From contig CAMFLR010000011.1 in assembly GCA_945957605.1 (NCBI GenBank), positions 62,001 through 126,000 of the forward strand: DNA of 64,000 bases, written 5' to 3'. This document shows positions 8,444 through 17,911 of this stretch, in pieces. Both the position numbers and the translations under genes were made by a program. Position 1 is the first letter of the stretch, and every line of letters begins with the position of its first letter. Source of the DNA: an uncultured Isosphaeraceae bacterium. GTDB lineage: Bacteria; Planctomycetota; Planctomycetia; Isosphaerales; Isosphaeraceae. A model generated the notes under the pieces. That model worked only from the letters and a program-made list of their open reading frames with translations, was not told the DNA's origin and ran no database searches.

Positions 8444-11400
8444 TTATCGAGCAACGCCCGGGTCGCCGGAAACGATCTGCTCCGCCTGCTTCACCAGGCC
8501 GACGAACTGCTTGCGCTCGCCGTTCGCATCGTCGCCGATCGCGGAGGTAGCGATCTCCTGCACCGCGGGAAGAGTGATCGTCCCGCGGTAGGGGGATTCA
8601 CGCAGGAGCATGCCGAACCCGGCGACTGCGGCCGACCACTTGAGGTCGTTCGACCCTCGCGCGAATTCACGGCCGTCGTCGGTGAGCGCCTGGTTGAACT
8701 CGGTGGCCTTGTCGGCGTCTGGCTGCTTGTATCGCAGGAAGACGGTGAGCAATTCGCGGTTGCCATCGGCGGCCGCGTCGGCCTTGCTGTTGCCTCTTTC
8801 CGCCGTGTTGGCGACGGCGCGATTGTACTTGAGCGTGCGGCCGGCCTGGACGAGTTGAGTCGGCACGCCTGAGGGGACGATTTCGTACAGAGCCGTCACG
8901 TGGTGCCCTGCCCCGATTTCGCCGGCATCTTTCTTGTCGTTGCGGAAATCCTCGTTCGCCATCACGCGGTTCTCGTAGCCGATGAGCCGGAACGAGGCGA
9001 CGCGATCGGGATTGAACTCGACCTGGATCTTCACGTCCTTGGCGATCACGTCGAGCGTCGCGCTCATCTGGCGGACGAGCACCTTGCGGGCTTCGTCGAT
9101 GTTATCGATATACGAGTAGTTGCCGTTGCCTTTATCGGCGAGCTGTTCCATGAACTCTTCCTGAATGTTCCCCTCGCCGAAGCCGAGGACGCTCAGGAAG
9201 ATTCCGCCCTTGGCGCGTTCTTCGCTCGTGGCGAGCAATTGCTCTTTCGTCAGACCGACGTTGAAGTCGCCGTCAGTGGCGAGAATCACCCGGTTCGTGC
9301 CGCCCTTGATGAAGAACTTCTTCGCCTCGTCGTAGGCCATCTGGACTCCCGCACCACCGTTCGTGCCACCTTCGGCCTTGAGACCGTCGAGCACTGCGAG
9401 GATGTCGGTTTTGCGATGGCAAGGAGTCGACGACAGCGCGAGCTTGACCTCGTTCGAGTAGGTGACAATCGCCACGCGGTCGTTCTCGGTCAGTTGCTCG
9501 ACGAGTAGCTTCATGCCGGCCTTGAGGAACGGCAGCTTGTTCAGGTCGGCCATCGAGCCTGAGGTGTCGATCAAGAAGACAAGGTTCGACATCGGCCGTT
9601 TGTCTTTATCGATCGTCTTTCCCTTGAGGCCGATTCGCACGAGCCGGTGCGAAGCGTCCCACGGGCAGCCGGCCGCTTCGAGATTGACCGAGAACGGGAC
9701 GTCGCCCTTGGGGGCGGGGTCGCTGTACTCGAAGTAGTTGATCATTTCTTCGATGCGCACTGCGTCGACAGGCGGCAGCGTGCCTTGCGACAGGAACCGG
9801 CGGATGTTGGCGTAGGAGGCGGTGTCGACGTCGACGGCGAATGTCGAGAGTTGCACGCCAGGGACGACGTTCGTGAACGGGTTATCGTACTGCCGGGCGT
9901 AGGTTTCGCGATTGACGCGCGCCTGTTCGACCATTTGGCGACGTTCGAGGAATTCGACCTCTTTGCGAAGCTCGGCGAGTTGGCCTTCGCGACGCGTGAC
10001 TTCAGTGTCGAGCGCCAGCAGGCGTTCGTCGCGAGGAGCGGGCTTTTCACCGTCATTGAACTTCGAGTCGGCCGTCATCGGCTTGCCGTTGGTGATGTCG
10101 CCCATCGCCGCGTTGGGATCAACTTTCGCTGGTGCCTGAGAAGCTGGGGGAACCTTCGCCGGTAGCCCTGCTGGCTGATCCTGAATCGACTTATCCTCGG
10201 CGACGATCAGTCGCGGGGTGATCATGTCGTGTAGCCCGTCGACTTCCTTACCGGAACGTCGGCTTTCGGGCATCGCGCCCTTGCCATCGCTCGGCTGTAC
10301 GCCTCCGGCTGGCGGCGCGGTCGCGAGCTTGGGAGCGACAATGGCTGCGGCGTCAAATGCGACTTCCGCCGGTTTGTTCGCAGGCGCGGGTGTATTCGCA
10401 GGTGCGGATTCGCCCGCGATTGCAGGTCCGCCGGCCGTCAGCATGTTGTTTGCCAAATCCTTGCGAGGCATCGGTCGCTGGCCTGGTGCCTGGGATTGGT
10501 TTTGGCTGGCGCCGGCCTGATTCGTCCCCTGACCAGATTTGCCCTGGCTTTGCTGGCTTTGACCTTGTTGGTTCTGGCTTTGCTGCTGGCCGTTGCCCTG
10601 GCCCTGCTGGCCTTTGCCTTCCCCTTGCGGAGATTGCTTCGCGCCGTCGAAATCGAAATACATGCCAAGCTGCGACTGATTCTTCTGCGAACTATTCTGC
10701 TGACCAGAGTCCGGCTGCCCTGGTTTCGACCCGTTACCCTGGCTGGGTCCATTCGGAGCCGCCACCTTTTGTTCGAGTTGCTCGACAAGCTTTTCTTGTC
10801 CCTTGGCTCCGCCCAGCCCTGCCATCATGCGCGAGCGTTTCACCTCTGTTTCCTGAAGCGCGACAGCCTGGTTGCCTTGCATCGGCTGGCGGGCGAATCG
10901 GTTCACATCACCCCGGCCCAGGCCTTGCTGCTGGAGATCTGCAGTCTGCTTGGCCTGCTCGGGATCGATCCCTCGGTAGAACATTCGTGAGACGGGAGCC
11001 GGTGGTGTGGCCGGTTTGGCGGCGTCCGGCACCCCAGAATACCCGGCGTTCGAGGAATTCGGCTGCCCGTTCACAACCTGGTTCTGAGCTGGCATCGGAG
11101 TTTTCGACTTGTACGACAGCGTGCTGTCGTTACGAGCGAGCAAATTGTCTTTGCCGGTGTACTGCGCTCTGCCACCGCTCAGCGCCATATCTCTTGCCGA
11201 CTGCGCATTGGCACCGAAATTCTGCTTGGACCGCGCAGCTTCCGTTTTTGATGCGCTCGCAAGCCCAAGACCTTCAGCCGCCGGAGTGGCGCCTCTACCG
11301 GCTCCGCCGCGTGCGATTGTCACATATCCTTCGGCAGGTCCAGGCGCGATTGGCGCGGCCCCCGAACCAAACCCGTGGAGAGATCCACTTGCGGACGCGG

Positions 11401-12130
11401 CAGGCTTGGCTTCACCATTCACCATCGCCCCGCCTGCCGGAGTCGGTGCAGGTATCGCGGGCGCAACCGGCCTAGTTTGCGCGTACAGGTCGCTCATGTT
11501 CTTGGGAAGTCGCGTCGCCGGAATCTCTTGCTCCGACTGCAGGTCGATGCGGCTCGCGTCGACGTTGTGCATCGCGTTCAGGAAGCCTTCCTCCTTCTTC
11601 TTTTGCTCTTTCTCCGCGACAAGCTTGTCATGATCGGCAACCGCAGGCCCTGAAATAGGACTGGCAACAGTCGCCGCAAATTCTGCCTTCGGCAGCGGCG
11701 CACTCCTCGAGTCGTCGAGCTTCGCGAGATCGGTGTGCACGCGGCTTTCGTTGTTCCCTGCGCGATAGGCCGGCCACATCAAGGTCACGGCCAGACCGAT
11801 CAGGCCCGCGGCGGCGGCGAGGCGGATCAGGTTGCTCCAGAGCGGCGGCAATGATTCGCCGTTGGCCGCTCCTCCCGATAGCGAGAGCGTCGTTGCGCCG
11901 TTGGCGCAGTGCTCGATCGCCTGTTTGCGTTCGGCATCGAGCCCAACGTGGTCGGCAGACTCCTGGTGGAGCTTGTCGGAAAGCAGCCGGACCGTCTCTT
12001 CGATGCCCTGGACGTAGTCGCGTCCGTCGGGATCGTCGGCAATCATCGCCTCGATCGCCGCACGCTCGGCAGAGTCGAGCTCGCCGAGAACGAACGCGGT
12101 AAAACGGGGATCGTCTGGATCAAACGGCAT
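8444..12130 (-). CDS. Anti-sigma-like/transmembrane/YfbK-type von Willebrand factor A protein
   Basis: A 1228-residue protein. Residues 1-60 (FTAFVLGELDSAERAAIEAM) resemble the helical head of membrane anti-sigma factors. One hydrophobic span follows at about 100-120. Then comes a roughly 550-residue Ala/Pro/Gly and Gln/Ser-rich linker with a GQ/SQ-rich tract. The YfbK N-terminal segment starts near 760 (STFAVDVDTASYANIRRFL), the VWA domain has the MIDAS motif DTSGSM near 853, and the DUF3520-type C-terminus follows. The head should be cytoplasmic and the VWA part outside. It starts 47 bases after the ECF sigma gene on the same strand, which supports an anti-sigma role (inference). Nothing shows the VWA ligand. 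Confidence 0.82.
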   Translation of the reverse strand: MPFDPDDPRFTAFVLGELDSAERAAIEAMIADDPDGRDYVQGIEETVRLLSDKLHQESADHVGLDAERKQAIEHCANGATTLSLSGGAANGESLPPLWSNLIRLAAAAGLIGLAVTLMWPAYRAGNNESRVHTDLAKLDDSRSAPLPKAEFAATVASPISGPAVADHDKLVAEKEQKKKEEGFLNAMHNVDASRIDLQSEQEIPATRLPKNMSDLYAQTRPVAPAIPAPTPAGGAMVNGEAKPAASASGSLHGFGSGAAPIAPGPAEGYVTIARGGAGRGATPAAEGLGLASASKTEAARSKQNFGANAQSARDMALSGGRAQYTGKDNLLARNDSTLSYKSKTPMPAQNQVVNGQPNSSNAGYSGVPDAAKPATPPAPVSRMFYRGIDPEQAKQTADLQQQGLGRGDVNRFARQPMQGNQAVALQETEVKRSRMMAGLGGAKGQEKLVEQLEQKVAAPNGPSQGNGSKPGQPDSGQQNSSQKNQSQLGMYFDFDGAKQSPQGEGKGQQGQGNGQQQSQNQQGQSQQSQGKSGQGTNQAGASQNQSQAPGQRPMPRKDLANNMLTAGGPAIAGESAPANTPAPANKPAEVAFDAAAIVAPKLATAPPAGGVQPSDGKGAMPESRRSGKEVDGLHDMITPRLIVAEDKSIQDQPAGLPAKVPPASQAPAKVDPNAAMGDITNGKPMTADSKFNDGEKPAPRDERLLALDTEVTRREGQLAELRKEVEFLERRQMVEQARVNRETYARQYDNPFTNVVPGVQLSTFAVDVDTASYANIRRFLSQGTLPPVDAVRIEEMINYFEYSDPAPKGDVPFSVNLEAAGCPWDASHRLVRIGLKGKTIDKDKRPMSNLVFLIDTSGSMADLNKLPFLKAGMKLLVEQLTENDRVAIVTYSNEVKLALSSTPCHRKTDILAVLDGLKAEGGTNGGAGVQMAYDEAKKFFIKGGTNRVILATDGDFNVGLTKEQLLATSEERAKGGIFLSVLGFGEGNIQEEFMEQLADKGNGNYSYIDNIDEARKVLVRQMSATLDVIAKDVKIQVEFNPDRVASFRLIGYENRVMANEDFRNDKKDAGEIGAGHHVTALYEIVPSGVPTQLVQAGRTLKYNRAVANTAERGNSKADAAADGNRELLTVFLRYKQPDADKATEFNQALTDDGREFARGSNDLKWSAAVAGFGMLLRESPYRGTITLPAVQEIATSAIGDDANGERKQFVGLVKQAEQIVSGDPGVAR

Positions 12131-12177
12131 GATATGGAAACTCCTCCCCCGGACGAGGGATTATTTGTATGTATGTT

Positions 12178-12711
12178 TTAAGCGTTCGCCCGAGCCGTTT
12201 GGCTCTCGGCAAGCTGGTTTCGAAGCGTCTTCAGGCCGACGTGAATCAAGTAGCCGACATTGCTGACCGAATGGCCGCTGATTCGGCTAATTTCCTGATA
12301 TGAGAATCCGTTCTGAAATTTGAGCCGGATCACGTCGCGCTGGTTGGGGGGGAGCGCATCGAGCAGCCGGAGGGCGAGTGCTGCGGAGTCGCGAGTTTCG
12401 GCGATATCGGCGGGGCCGGGGTCGGCCGTTGGTCTTGTGTGTACTTGTTCTTCACTGAGTTGGGTCATACGGCTTTCCTTCCTCAGGACGTCGAGCGCCC
12501 GATTTCGGCAGACGGTGAACAGCCATTCGGCGAGGTGAGGCTGCACCGTCTCCGGCTCCTGGGCACATAGGCGCAGGTACGTCTCCTGAACGACGTCTCG
12601 CGCAAGGTCGGCATCGCCGAGCAAGCGCGAGGCGTACAGGGTTAACGGCCTCTCAAAACGGTCCACGGCCGCCCGGATCCAGGCGGAATCAAGAAAGTTG
12701 GGCTTGCCCAT
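12178..12711 (-). CDS. ECF-type RNA polymerase sigma factor
   Basis: A 177-residue sigma-70 family protein with only regions 2 and 4. Region 2 includes LLGDADLARDVVQETYLRL near residues 30-50, and region 4 includes LPPNQRDVIRLKFQNGFSYQ with a following helix-turn-helix (EISRISGHSVSNVGYLIHVG) near 125-165. It would direct RNA polymerase to alternative promoters. The gene directly downstream encodes a membrane protein with an anti-sigma-like head, so the pair is probably an envelope-sensing sigma/anti-sigma unit. Its regulon cannot be read from this window. Confidence 0.9.
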   Translation of the reverse strand: MGKPNFLDSAWIRAAVDRFERPLTLYASRLLGDADLARDVVQETYLRLCAQEPETVQPHLAEWLFTVCRNRALDVLRKESRMTQLSEEQVHTRPTADPGPADIAETRDSAALALRLLDALPPNQRDVIRLKFQNGFSYQEISRISGHSVSNVGYLIHVGLKTLRNQLAESQTARANA

Positions 12712-12809
12712 CAGCGCGCTCTCGGGGAAACCTGTCCCATCTCACAAGGAGTAACGCACGGGGGCGCCATCTCTTAGGCAGGCCGACCGCTTTTTTCCAA
12801 CCGACGTGT

Positions 12810-13328
12810 TTAACCGACGACCCAAAGCGGACAATCCCGCCGTACCGCTTCATTCGCGGCGAGTGCGAGCAACGCGAAAGTCACGATTTCGGGCGGATTC
12901 GCCAACGCAACGTCTCCCGAAGCGTTTTCATCCGCCAGCAACGCGCGAAGCGACTCGTCATCCAGGGCGACTTCCCACTGCGCAGCCAGCTCGGCAAGCT
13001 CTCGCCTCAATCCAGGCAAACTGGCACAGGCAAGCATTCCAGCGGAAATAGGCAAACTGACAACCTGGACATGGCTGGGAACATAGACGCCGCGGGTGCA
13101 GCCGCCGAGCGCGAGTAAATTCGGGATGAAGTCGATACCAAGGGCTTCGGTTGCGGCGGATTGGAGGCGTGTCCAGTTCGGGGCGTTTACTTCGCCGAAA
13201 CGGCAAGGGGGCGAGCCTTCCCAATCGCCTTCCGCGCCAAAGGCGTGGTCGAGAACCGACGCGAGTTCCTGCGCCAGGCTTGAATCAAACGTACCGTTCG
13301 TGCCGCCGACCGTGAACGCGAAAGCCAT
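12810..13328 (-). CDS. Hypothetical protein
   Basis: A 172-residue protein not recognised as a family. It begins MAFAFTVGGTNGTFDSSLAQ and has mixed hydrophobic and acidic segments with no signal peptide or clear membrane span. The C-terminal half is rich in Ala/Leu/Glu and likely helical (LRRELAELAAQWEVALDDES). I chose the ATG at 13328 with AGGGG upstream; a GTG two codons earlier is also possible. It stands alone, transcribed away from the peptidase gene on the other strand. Confidence 0.6.
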   Translation of the reverse strand: MAFAFTVGGTNGTFDSSLAQELASVLDHAFGAEGDWEGSPPCRFGEVNAPNWTRLQSAATEALGIDFIPNLLALGGCTRGVYVPSHVQVVSLPISAGMLACASLPGLRRELAELAAQWEVALDDESLRALLADENASGDVALANPPEIVTFALLALAANEAVRRDCPLWVVG

Positions 13329-13544
13329 GGGCACCCCTTCGCCGTATGCGACGGAGAAATCACTCTTGATGCGACAGACTGGCGAGCGGAAAAATCAGAG
13401 TGGAAGGGAGCCGGTGGCTAGGGTCTGGATTCATGCACGAATGAAGCGTATCCTTCGAAGACCCGCCGACGGTTCGCCTGTCTCGAAGTGTCCGCCCGGG
13501 GCGGCGTTGCTGTCAAGCATCAATCCGCCGGGAGACGCGTTTTC

Positions 13545-15983
13545 ATGCAACGACGTTTGTGGCTCGCTCTGATCTCAACCGGCCTCGCGACCTTCGCCAC
13601 GTTCCTCTCCGCCAGCGCTCAGGACCTCTCCCCTCCCTCACCGCTTGGATTCCTCCCCGCCAGCCGCGCGAGTCAGGCAAAGGCCGAACAACGCGCGCTC
13701 GCGATTCCCACGCCCGAACGCGCGCGATCGACACTTCGCACTTTGACGGAAGAGCCGCACGTCGCAGGTACGCCTGCCGATTACAAGACGGCGGTCGACG
13801 TGCGCGACAAGCTGCGATCGTGGGGTTGGACGGCCGAGCTTTCCGAATATGAGGTTCTGCTCAACTATCCTGTAAACAACTCGGTGAAGCTGGAAATCAT
13901 CCGGCCTACACCTTTGACGCTCAAGGTCACCGAAGACGCCTACGCCGCCGACAAGGATTCCGCAAGCCCCGATGCATTCCCCGCGTTTCACGGCTACGGC
14001 GTTTCGGGGGATGTCACAGGCCAGGTTGTTTATGCGAACTATGGCCGGCCAGAGGACTTCAATACGCTCGACACGCTGGGCGTTGACGTGCGCGGCAAGA
14101 TCGTCCTTGTTCGTTACGGCGAGATTTTCCGCGGCTTGAAGGTGCGCAACGCCCAGAAACGTGGCGCGAAGGGAATTCTGATCTATTCCGACCCGGCAGA
14201 CGACGGATACAGCCGGGGCGATGTGTACCCCAATGGTCCGTATCGTCCCGCCTCAGCCGTGCAGCGCGGGAGCGTGCAGTTCCTTTCGCTTGGGCCGGGA
14301 GATCCCTCGACGCCGGGCTTTGCTTCGGTCAAAGGTGCTAAGAGATTGCCCTTTGACGAGGTTGATGGCTTTACGCTAAGCAAGAATCCGCAGGGCGTTG
14401 ATCCTCAGGGACAGCCGACAACTTTGACCCGCGTGCAGCAGTGGGAGAAGTCGACCGGATTCGTACGCGAGGATTATTTCGCGACGATTCCCTCGCTGCC
14501 TATTAGTTACGAGGCCGCCCGGCCAATTCTCGAGGCGCTTGGCGGCCCGAATGTACCGCAAGGCTGGCAGGGTGGCCTGCCGGTGACGTACCACGTTGGT
14601 CCGGGACCAACCGAGGTCCATTTCGCGGTCGCGATGGATTACAAGATCCGCACGATCTGGAATGTCATTGCCACGATCAAGGGGAATGTTGAGCCCGATC
14701 GCTGGGTGATGATCGGCAACCATCGTGACGCGTGGGTTTATGGCGCAGTCGACCCAAGCAGCGGTACCACCGCGACACTCGAGATGTGTCGCGCTCTAGG
14801 CGACGCCGTGAAGAACGGTTGGAAGCCGCGTCGCTCGCTGGTCTATGCGAGTTGGGACGGCGAGGAATACGGCCTGGTTGGTTCGACCGAATGGGCCGAC
14901 GAGCACGCCAAGGAAATCGACCAGAAAGCTGTGATGCTTTTGAATGTCGATTCCGCAGTTTCGGGTGCGGAGCTGGACCTCGATGGTACACCTTCGCTCA
15001 GAGATTTGATGCTCGAAGCGGCGGCCGGAATTACCGATCCGCGCAAGGGGGGAAACCTCCGCGACGGCTGGCTCGCCAAGCAACGATCCGCTTGGGCGAA
15101 CGCCGCGCCGCTCGATCTCGACGACCGCGTCTGGCTTGATGTGCCACGGTCGCTTAGCGAAGGACGGTCGCATGGACGTCCTTTCTCGCCGCAGCTTAAT
15201 GCGCTTGGTTCTGGGTCAGACTACACGGCATTTCTCGACCACCTGGGCGTGCCGTCGCTCGACGTTGGCTTCACCGGGAAGTATGGCGTTTATCATTCGA
15301 TCTACGACAACTTCTTCTGGATGGAACATTTCGGCGATCCCGAGTTCGTGACGCACGCGACTGCGGCGAGGTTGTACACACTCGTGGTGATGCGCGCCGC
15401 TGGGGCCGAGATCGTCCCGTTCCGTTTCTCGCCCTATGGCGATGCACTTCGCGACTACACCGACGAACTCCGTCGCACGCTGGCTCGCAAGGCTCGTGCG
15501 GTTGATGTCAACGCGGTCCGGCCGCTCGCCTCATTCGACGACCTGCCGACACTCGTCGCCGCCGTTCGTTCGTTCCAGGTGCAGGCAGCGGCGACTGATC
15601 GCGCGCTTGCGGTGCTTTCGGCGCGCGACGGCGTCGCGAACGAAAAGCTGACTCGCGTGAATGACGCGCTGATGGGCGTCGAACGCGGCTTCTTGCTGAC
15701 TGCCGGATTGCCTGAACGCCCCTGGTTCAAGCATTCGATCTATGCCCCCGGCCTGACGACCGGCTACGCAAGCTGGCCCCTGCCCGGCGTGCGGCAGGCG
15801 ATCAATGAGAACAATCCGGTGATGCTCGAAACGCAGCTCACTGCGCTCATCGGGCGGATCAATGCCGTGACCGAGTTGCTCAAGGCAATTCCGAAGCTGA
15901 CCGAAGACGAGCCCAAGGTTCGCAAGCCGCCTGAGATCATCGAATCGAAACCGGCGGCGAAGACTGACACGTCGCAACCCTGA
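13545..15983 (+). CDS. M28 family metallopeptidase, glutamate carboxypeptidase II-like
   Basis: An 812-residue exported peptidase resembling glutamate carboxypeptidase II/NAALADase, which removes C-terminal glutamate from peptides or folyl-polyglutamate. A signal peptide (about 1-26) is followed by the peptidase core with an inserted PA domain (about 140-290). Di-zinc site residues are visible: His and Asp in NHRDAWVYGAVDPSSG near 393-403, the catalytic and ligand glutamates in SWDGEEYG near 437, Asp in NVDSA near 467, and His in YHSIYDN near 583. The transferrin-receptor-like dimerisation domain follows to the end. It heads a plus-strand run with a permease and an amidase. I use the ATG at 13545, which starts the signal peptide. 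Confidence 0.92.
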   Translation: MQRRLWLALISTGLATFATFLSASAQDLSPPSPLGFLPASRASQAKAEQRALAIPTPERARSTLRTLTEEPHVAGTPADYKTAVDVRDKLRSWGWTAELSEYEVLLNYPVNNSVKLEIIRPTPLTLKVTEDAYAADKDSASPDAFPAFHGYGVSGDVTGQVVYANYGRPEDFNTLDTLGVDVRGKIVLVRYGEIFRGLKVRNAQKRGAKGILIYSDPADDGYSRGDVYPNGPYRPASAVQRGSVQFLSLGPGDPSTPGFASVKGAKRLPFDEVDGFTLSKNPQGVDPQGQPTTLTRVQQWEKSTGFVREDYFATIPSLPISYEAARPILEALGGPNVPQGWQGGLPVTYHVGPGPTEVHFAVAMDYKIRTIWNVIATIKGNVEPDRWVMIGNHRDAWVYGAVDPSSGTTATLEMCRALGDAVKNGWKPRRSLVYASWDGEEYGLVGSTEWADEHAKEIDQKAVMLLNVDSAVSGAELDLDGTPSLRDLMLEAAAGITDPRKGGNLRDGWLAKQRSAWANAAPLDLDDRVWLDVPRSLSEGRSHGRPFSPQLNALGSGSDYTAFLDHLGVPSLDVGFTGKYGVYHSIYDNFFWMEHFGDPEFVTHATAARLYTLVVMRAAGAEIVPFRFSPYGDALRDYTDELRRTLARKARAVDVNAVRPLASFDDLPTLVAAVRSFQVQAAATDRALAVLSARDGVANEKLTRVNDALMGVERGFLLTAGLPERPWFKHSIYAPGLTTGYASWPLPGVRQAINENNPVMLETQLTALIGRINAVTELLKAIPKLTEDEPKVRKPPEIIESKPAAKTDTSQP

Positions 15984-16033
15984 CGCCACGCAGATCACTC
16001 CTCATCACGCTTCGAGCAAAGGCTGCCCGATCC

Positions 16034-17524
16034 ATGAGTTCTCAAGCCGAGAAAGCCCGCGTCGAACTGCCGAGGGTGCTCGGTCCGGCGGCCGCCCTGT
16101 CGTGCGTGGTTGGGTCTGTGATCGGTTCCGGCATTTTTATCGTGCCGGCGGCAATTGCCGAGAACGTACCGTTTCTCGGCGGGATCATCGCCGTTTGGAT
16201 CGTCGGCGGGTTGTTCAGTCTAGCGGGCGCGCTCACACTCGCTGAGTTGGGCGCGATGCTGCCGCATGCGGGCGGCCCGTATGTTTACCTGCGCGAAGCA
16301 TACGGATTGATCCCCGCGTTTCTGTTCGGATGGGCTGAGTTCTTGGTTGTGCGCGCGGGATCGGTCGCCACGCTCGCGACGGGTTTTGCGCTTTATTTCA
16401 CGCAGCTCGTGCCCGCGCCAGGTGGATTGAATCCGGAGATCTGGGGGACGCTTGTTGCATCGCTGGCGATGATTACCGTGGCGGTTATCAACATCACCGG
16501 AACGCGCAACGGCGGGAACGTTCAGGTGTTTGGCACGGCGGTGAAGTTGGGTGCGCTTGGGCTGATGATCGTGTTGCCGTTCGTGATGGGCAAGACCGAC
16601 GTTGCGAACCTGAGCCCGATGTGGCCCAAGGCGATGAGCCCCAGCCTTTTTAGCGGATTCATGCTCGCGCTGATCAGTGCGCTCTGGGCTTACGACGGCT
16701 GGGTGAACGCCGGCGCGATGGCAGAGGATATCACCGAGCCACACAAGAACGTTCCTCGCGCACTTTTGCTGGGAATGGCGATTTTGATCGCAGTCTATCT
16801 TTCGATGACATTGGTTTATCACCTCGTGATGCCAATCGACGACGTGATTCATGCCACGAACAAGCCGGGTAGCCGGCAAGTTGCCGCGGAGTTTTGTTAT
16901 CGACTTTGGGGGAAGGAAGGATCGACGATCATCGCGCTGATCGTGATGAGCTCGATTTATATCGCACTCAACGGCAATGCGATGTCGGGGCCTCGCGCTT
17001 ATTTCGCGATGGCACGCGACGGACTCTTTCCCCGCAAGCTCGAAGAAATCCACCCACGTTTTCAAACTCCCGCCAACTCGATCATCGTGCAAACCGCCTG
17101 GGCGATTGCGCTGACGGTGATAGGTACCGTTTTTATCGTGATGCCGCCGCCAAGCACGGGATTGCCCTCGTTCCTGCTTGCTGCGTGGAACAAGCTGCAT
17201 AAAACGCCGCTTTACGAGATCCTGCTCACGTTCGTGATTTTCGGCGGCACGATTGGTTATACGCTCGCGATTTCAAGTGTTTTCATTCTGAGAAAAACAC
17301 ATCCCAACTTACCTCGCCCCTACCGAACGTGGGGTTATCCAGTCACACCGATTCTGTATATCGGTGCGTCGTTCATTCTTCTAGGAAGCATGCTGAAGGC
17401 GACGCCGCTTGAATCGCTTTCTGGACTCGGCATCATCGCGCTGGGGTTGCCGGCCTATTACTACTTTTCGCGAAACCGTCGGGCGAAGGACGCAGCAAAG
17501 GGAATTGATCAGGAGCTGGCATGA
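16034..17524 (+). CDS. APC-family amino acid permease
   Basis: A 496-residue inner-membrane transporter with about 12 predicted membrane segments. The APC-superfamily substrate motif GSGIFIVP is in the first helix (residues 32-39), and the following segments match LAT-type or L-amino-acid transporters. It lies 50 bases after the carboxypeptidase gene, so import of the amino acids released outside the cell is a reasonable inference. The stop codon overlaps the start of the next gene (ATGA), indicating translational coupling. Exact substrate unknown. Confidence 0.9.
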   Translation: MSSQAEKARVELPRVLGPAAALSCVVGSVIGSGIFIVPAAIAENVPFLGGIIAVWIVGGLFSLAGALTLAELGAMLPHAGGPYVYLREAYGLIPAFLFGWAEFLVVRAGSVATLATGFALYFTQLVPAPGGLNPEIWGTLVASLAMITVAVINITGTRNGGNVQVFGTAVKLGALGLMIVLPFVMGKTDVANLSPMWPKAMSPSLFSGFMLALISALWAYDGWVNAGAMAEDITEPHKNVPRALLLGMAILIAVYLSMTLVYHLVMPIDDVIHATNKPGSRQVAAEFCYRLWGKEGSTIIALIVMSSIYIALNGNAMSGPRAYFAMARDGLFPRKLEEIHPRFQTPANSIIVQTAWAIALTVIGTVFIVMPPPSTGLPSFLLAAWNKLHKTPLYEILLTFVIFGGTIGYTLAISSVFILRKTHPNLPRPYRTWGYPVTPILYIGASFILLGSMLKATPLESLSGLGIIALGLPAYYYFSRNRRAKDAAKGIDQELA

Positions 17525-17847
17525 GCGAACCGAACACCACGCGCAGGGGATTCGTGCAAGGGTTCGCATTTGGTGCGATTGCCGCGGGATCGGCCGCACA
17601 GGCGGACGACGCGCCGAAGGATGCCAAGCCGCCCGAAAAGCCGCAGTTGAGCCAGGTCGATGCGCGTATGGCATTGATCGTCGATCGCTTCGGCAAGCAT
17701 AAAGAACTCGACGACAAGGCGCTCGACGCGATTCGCGCCGAGGTTGCGACGATTGTGAGGCGCGGAGAGCAGCTTCGGAAGATCTCGCTCGAAAACGGTG
17801 ATGGACCGTTTCCCGTTTTCCATCCCTACCGGTCATCGACCGACTGA
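17521..17847 (+). CDS. Small Tat-signal protein preceding the amidase
   Basis: A 108-residue protein that starts with a twin-arginine signal (TRRGFVQGFAFGAIAAGSAA), followed by a short charged helical domain (about 40-95). The ATG overlaps the permease stop. Similar short Tat proteins sit before amidase genes in some bacteria, so it may be an accessory subunit or chaperone; this is inference from position only. The predicted export is odd next to an amidase that has no signal peptide of its own. Confidence 0.65.
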   Translation: MSEPNTTRRGFVQGFAFGAIAAGSAAQADDAPKDAKPPEKPQLSQVDARMALIVDRFGKHKELDDKALDAIRAEVATIVRRGEQLRKISLENGDGPFPVFHPYRSSTD

Positions 17848-17911
17848 CCGATTCCGCGACTTGCCCAGCCGATTGAGGACGCGTTTCCCATCTTCTCTCG
17901 CGAGGTCGCCG

